Assembly: GCA_023253575.1 (NCBI GenBank)
Contig: JALRGB010000261.1
Span: forward strand, 1 to 5,596
From: Verrucomicrobiales bacterium
GTDB lineage: Bacteria; Verrucomicrobiota; Verrucomicrobiia; Verrucomicrobiales; V1-33
Reading direction: 5' to 3'
Length of the DNA stretch: 5,596 bases
The notes beneath the pieces are model-generated. The model made no database searches and was not told where the DNA came from. It saw only the letters and a list, made by a program, of their open reading frames with translations. Each line of letters starts with the position of its first letter. Within the stretch, counting starts at the first letter, position 1. The position numbers and the translations under genes are program-made. Positions 5,513-5,596 of this stretch are shown here, piece after piece.

Positions 5513-5596
5513 AGGTCCGCGGCCACTCCTCCCGTGAACCGCCGGGAAAACTGTGATATTGTGATCCCGTCAGGCCGTTGGCTCGGCCCACCCCCA

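Larger units (their letters stand above)
5263..5596. other. Non-coding region upstream of sucC
   Basis: These 334 bases contain no frame I can support as a gene. They hold the sucCD leader and presumably its promoter (minus strand), a 55-bp nested inverted repeat (5436-5490), and short GACGGGTGT direct repeats next to it. 5371-5425 is noticeably AT-richer than its flanks and is the best place to look for the sucC promoter, but no clear -35/-10 pair stands out. Whether a gene lies to the right of 5596 cannot be seen. Confidence 0.6.

Noticed and set aside
5552..5565. TGTGATATTGTGAT as a CRP/FNR-like site
   Set aside because: The TGTGA half-sites are in direct, not inverted, orientation, so they do not form the expected palindrome.

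Overview
The window is a stretch of high-GC bacterial chromosome with five protein genes, all of recognisable families, and two gene-poor gaps that hold repeats. From left to right they are: a secreted endonuclease/exonuclease/phosphatase-type hydrolase (- strand), aspartate-semialdehyde dehydrogenase asd (- strand), a short YkuD-type L,D-transpeptidase (+ strand), and the succinyl-CoA synthetase pair sucD and sucC (- strand, transcribed sucC then sucD). I see no transposase, CRISPR array, phage gene, rRNA or tRNA.

The protein flavour and the weak or absent Shine-Dalgarno sites suggest Verrucomicrobiota, perhaps Opitutales/Opitutaceae. The evidence for the SD point is that four of the five starts have no purine-rich site. 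The taxonomic placement is inference from general resemblance; no marker gene is present to prove it.

Layout: 1-88 has no gene I can support. 89-985 is the hydrolase. 986-1485 is a 500-bp non-coding gap with a tandem pair of palindromic 17-mers (1142-1184) and two diverged copies of a ~95-bp GC-rich element (1232-1327 and 1368-1460). 1486-2520 is asd. 2541-3101 is the L,D-transpeptidase, divergent from asd with only 20 bp between the start codons as called. 3102-3147 is a short convergent gap with a GC hairpin. 3148-4050 is sucD and 4081-5262 is sucC, separated by 30 bp and almost certainly one operon. 5263-5596 is the sucC leader and upstream region, which carries a long nested inverted repeat at 5436-5490.

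Functionally, sucCD is the substrate-level-phosphorylation step of the TCA cycle. asd supplies aspartate semialdehyde for Lys/DAP, Thr and Met. The L,D-transpeptidase family next to it cross-links peptidoglycan through diaminopimelate, whose synthesis needs asd. The hydrolase has no evident link to the others. I do not see a clearly new biological system. The most unusual material is in the non-coding gaps: the nested hairpin ahead of sucCD and the two repeat families downstream of asd.
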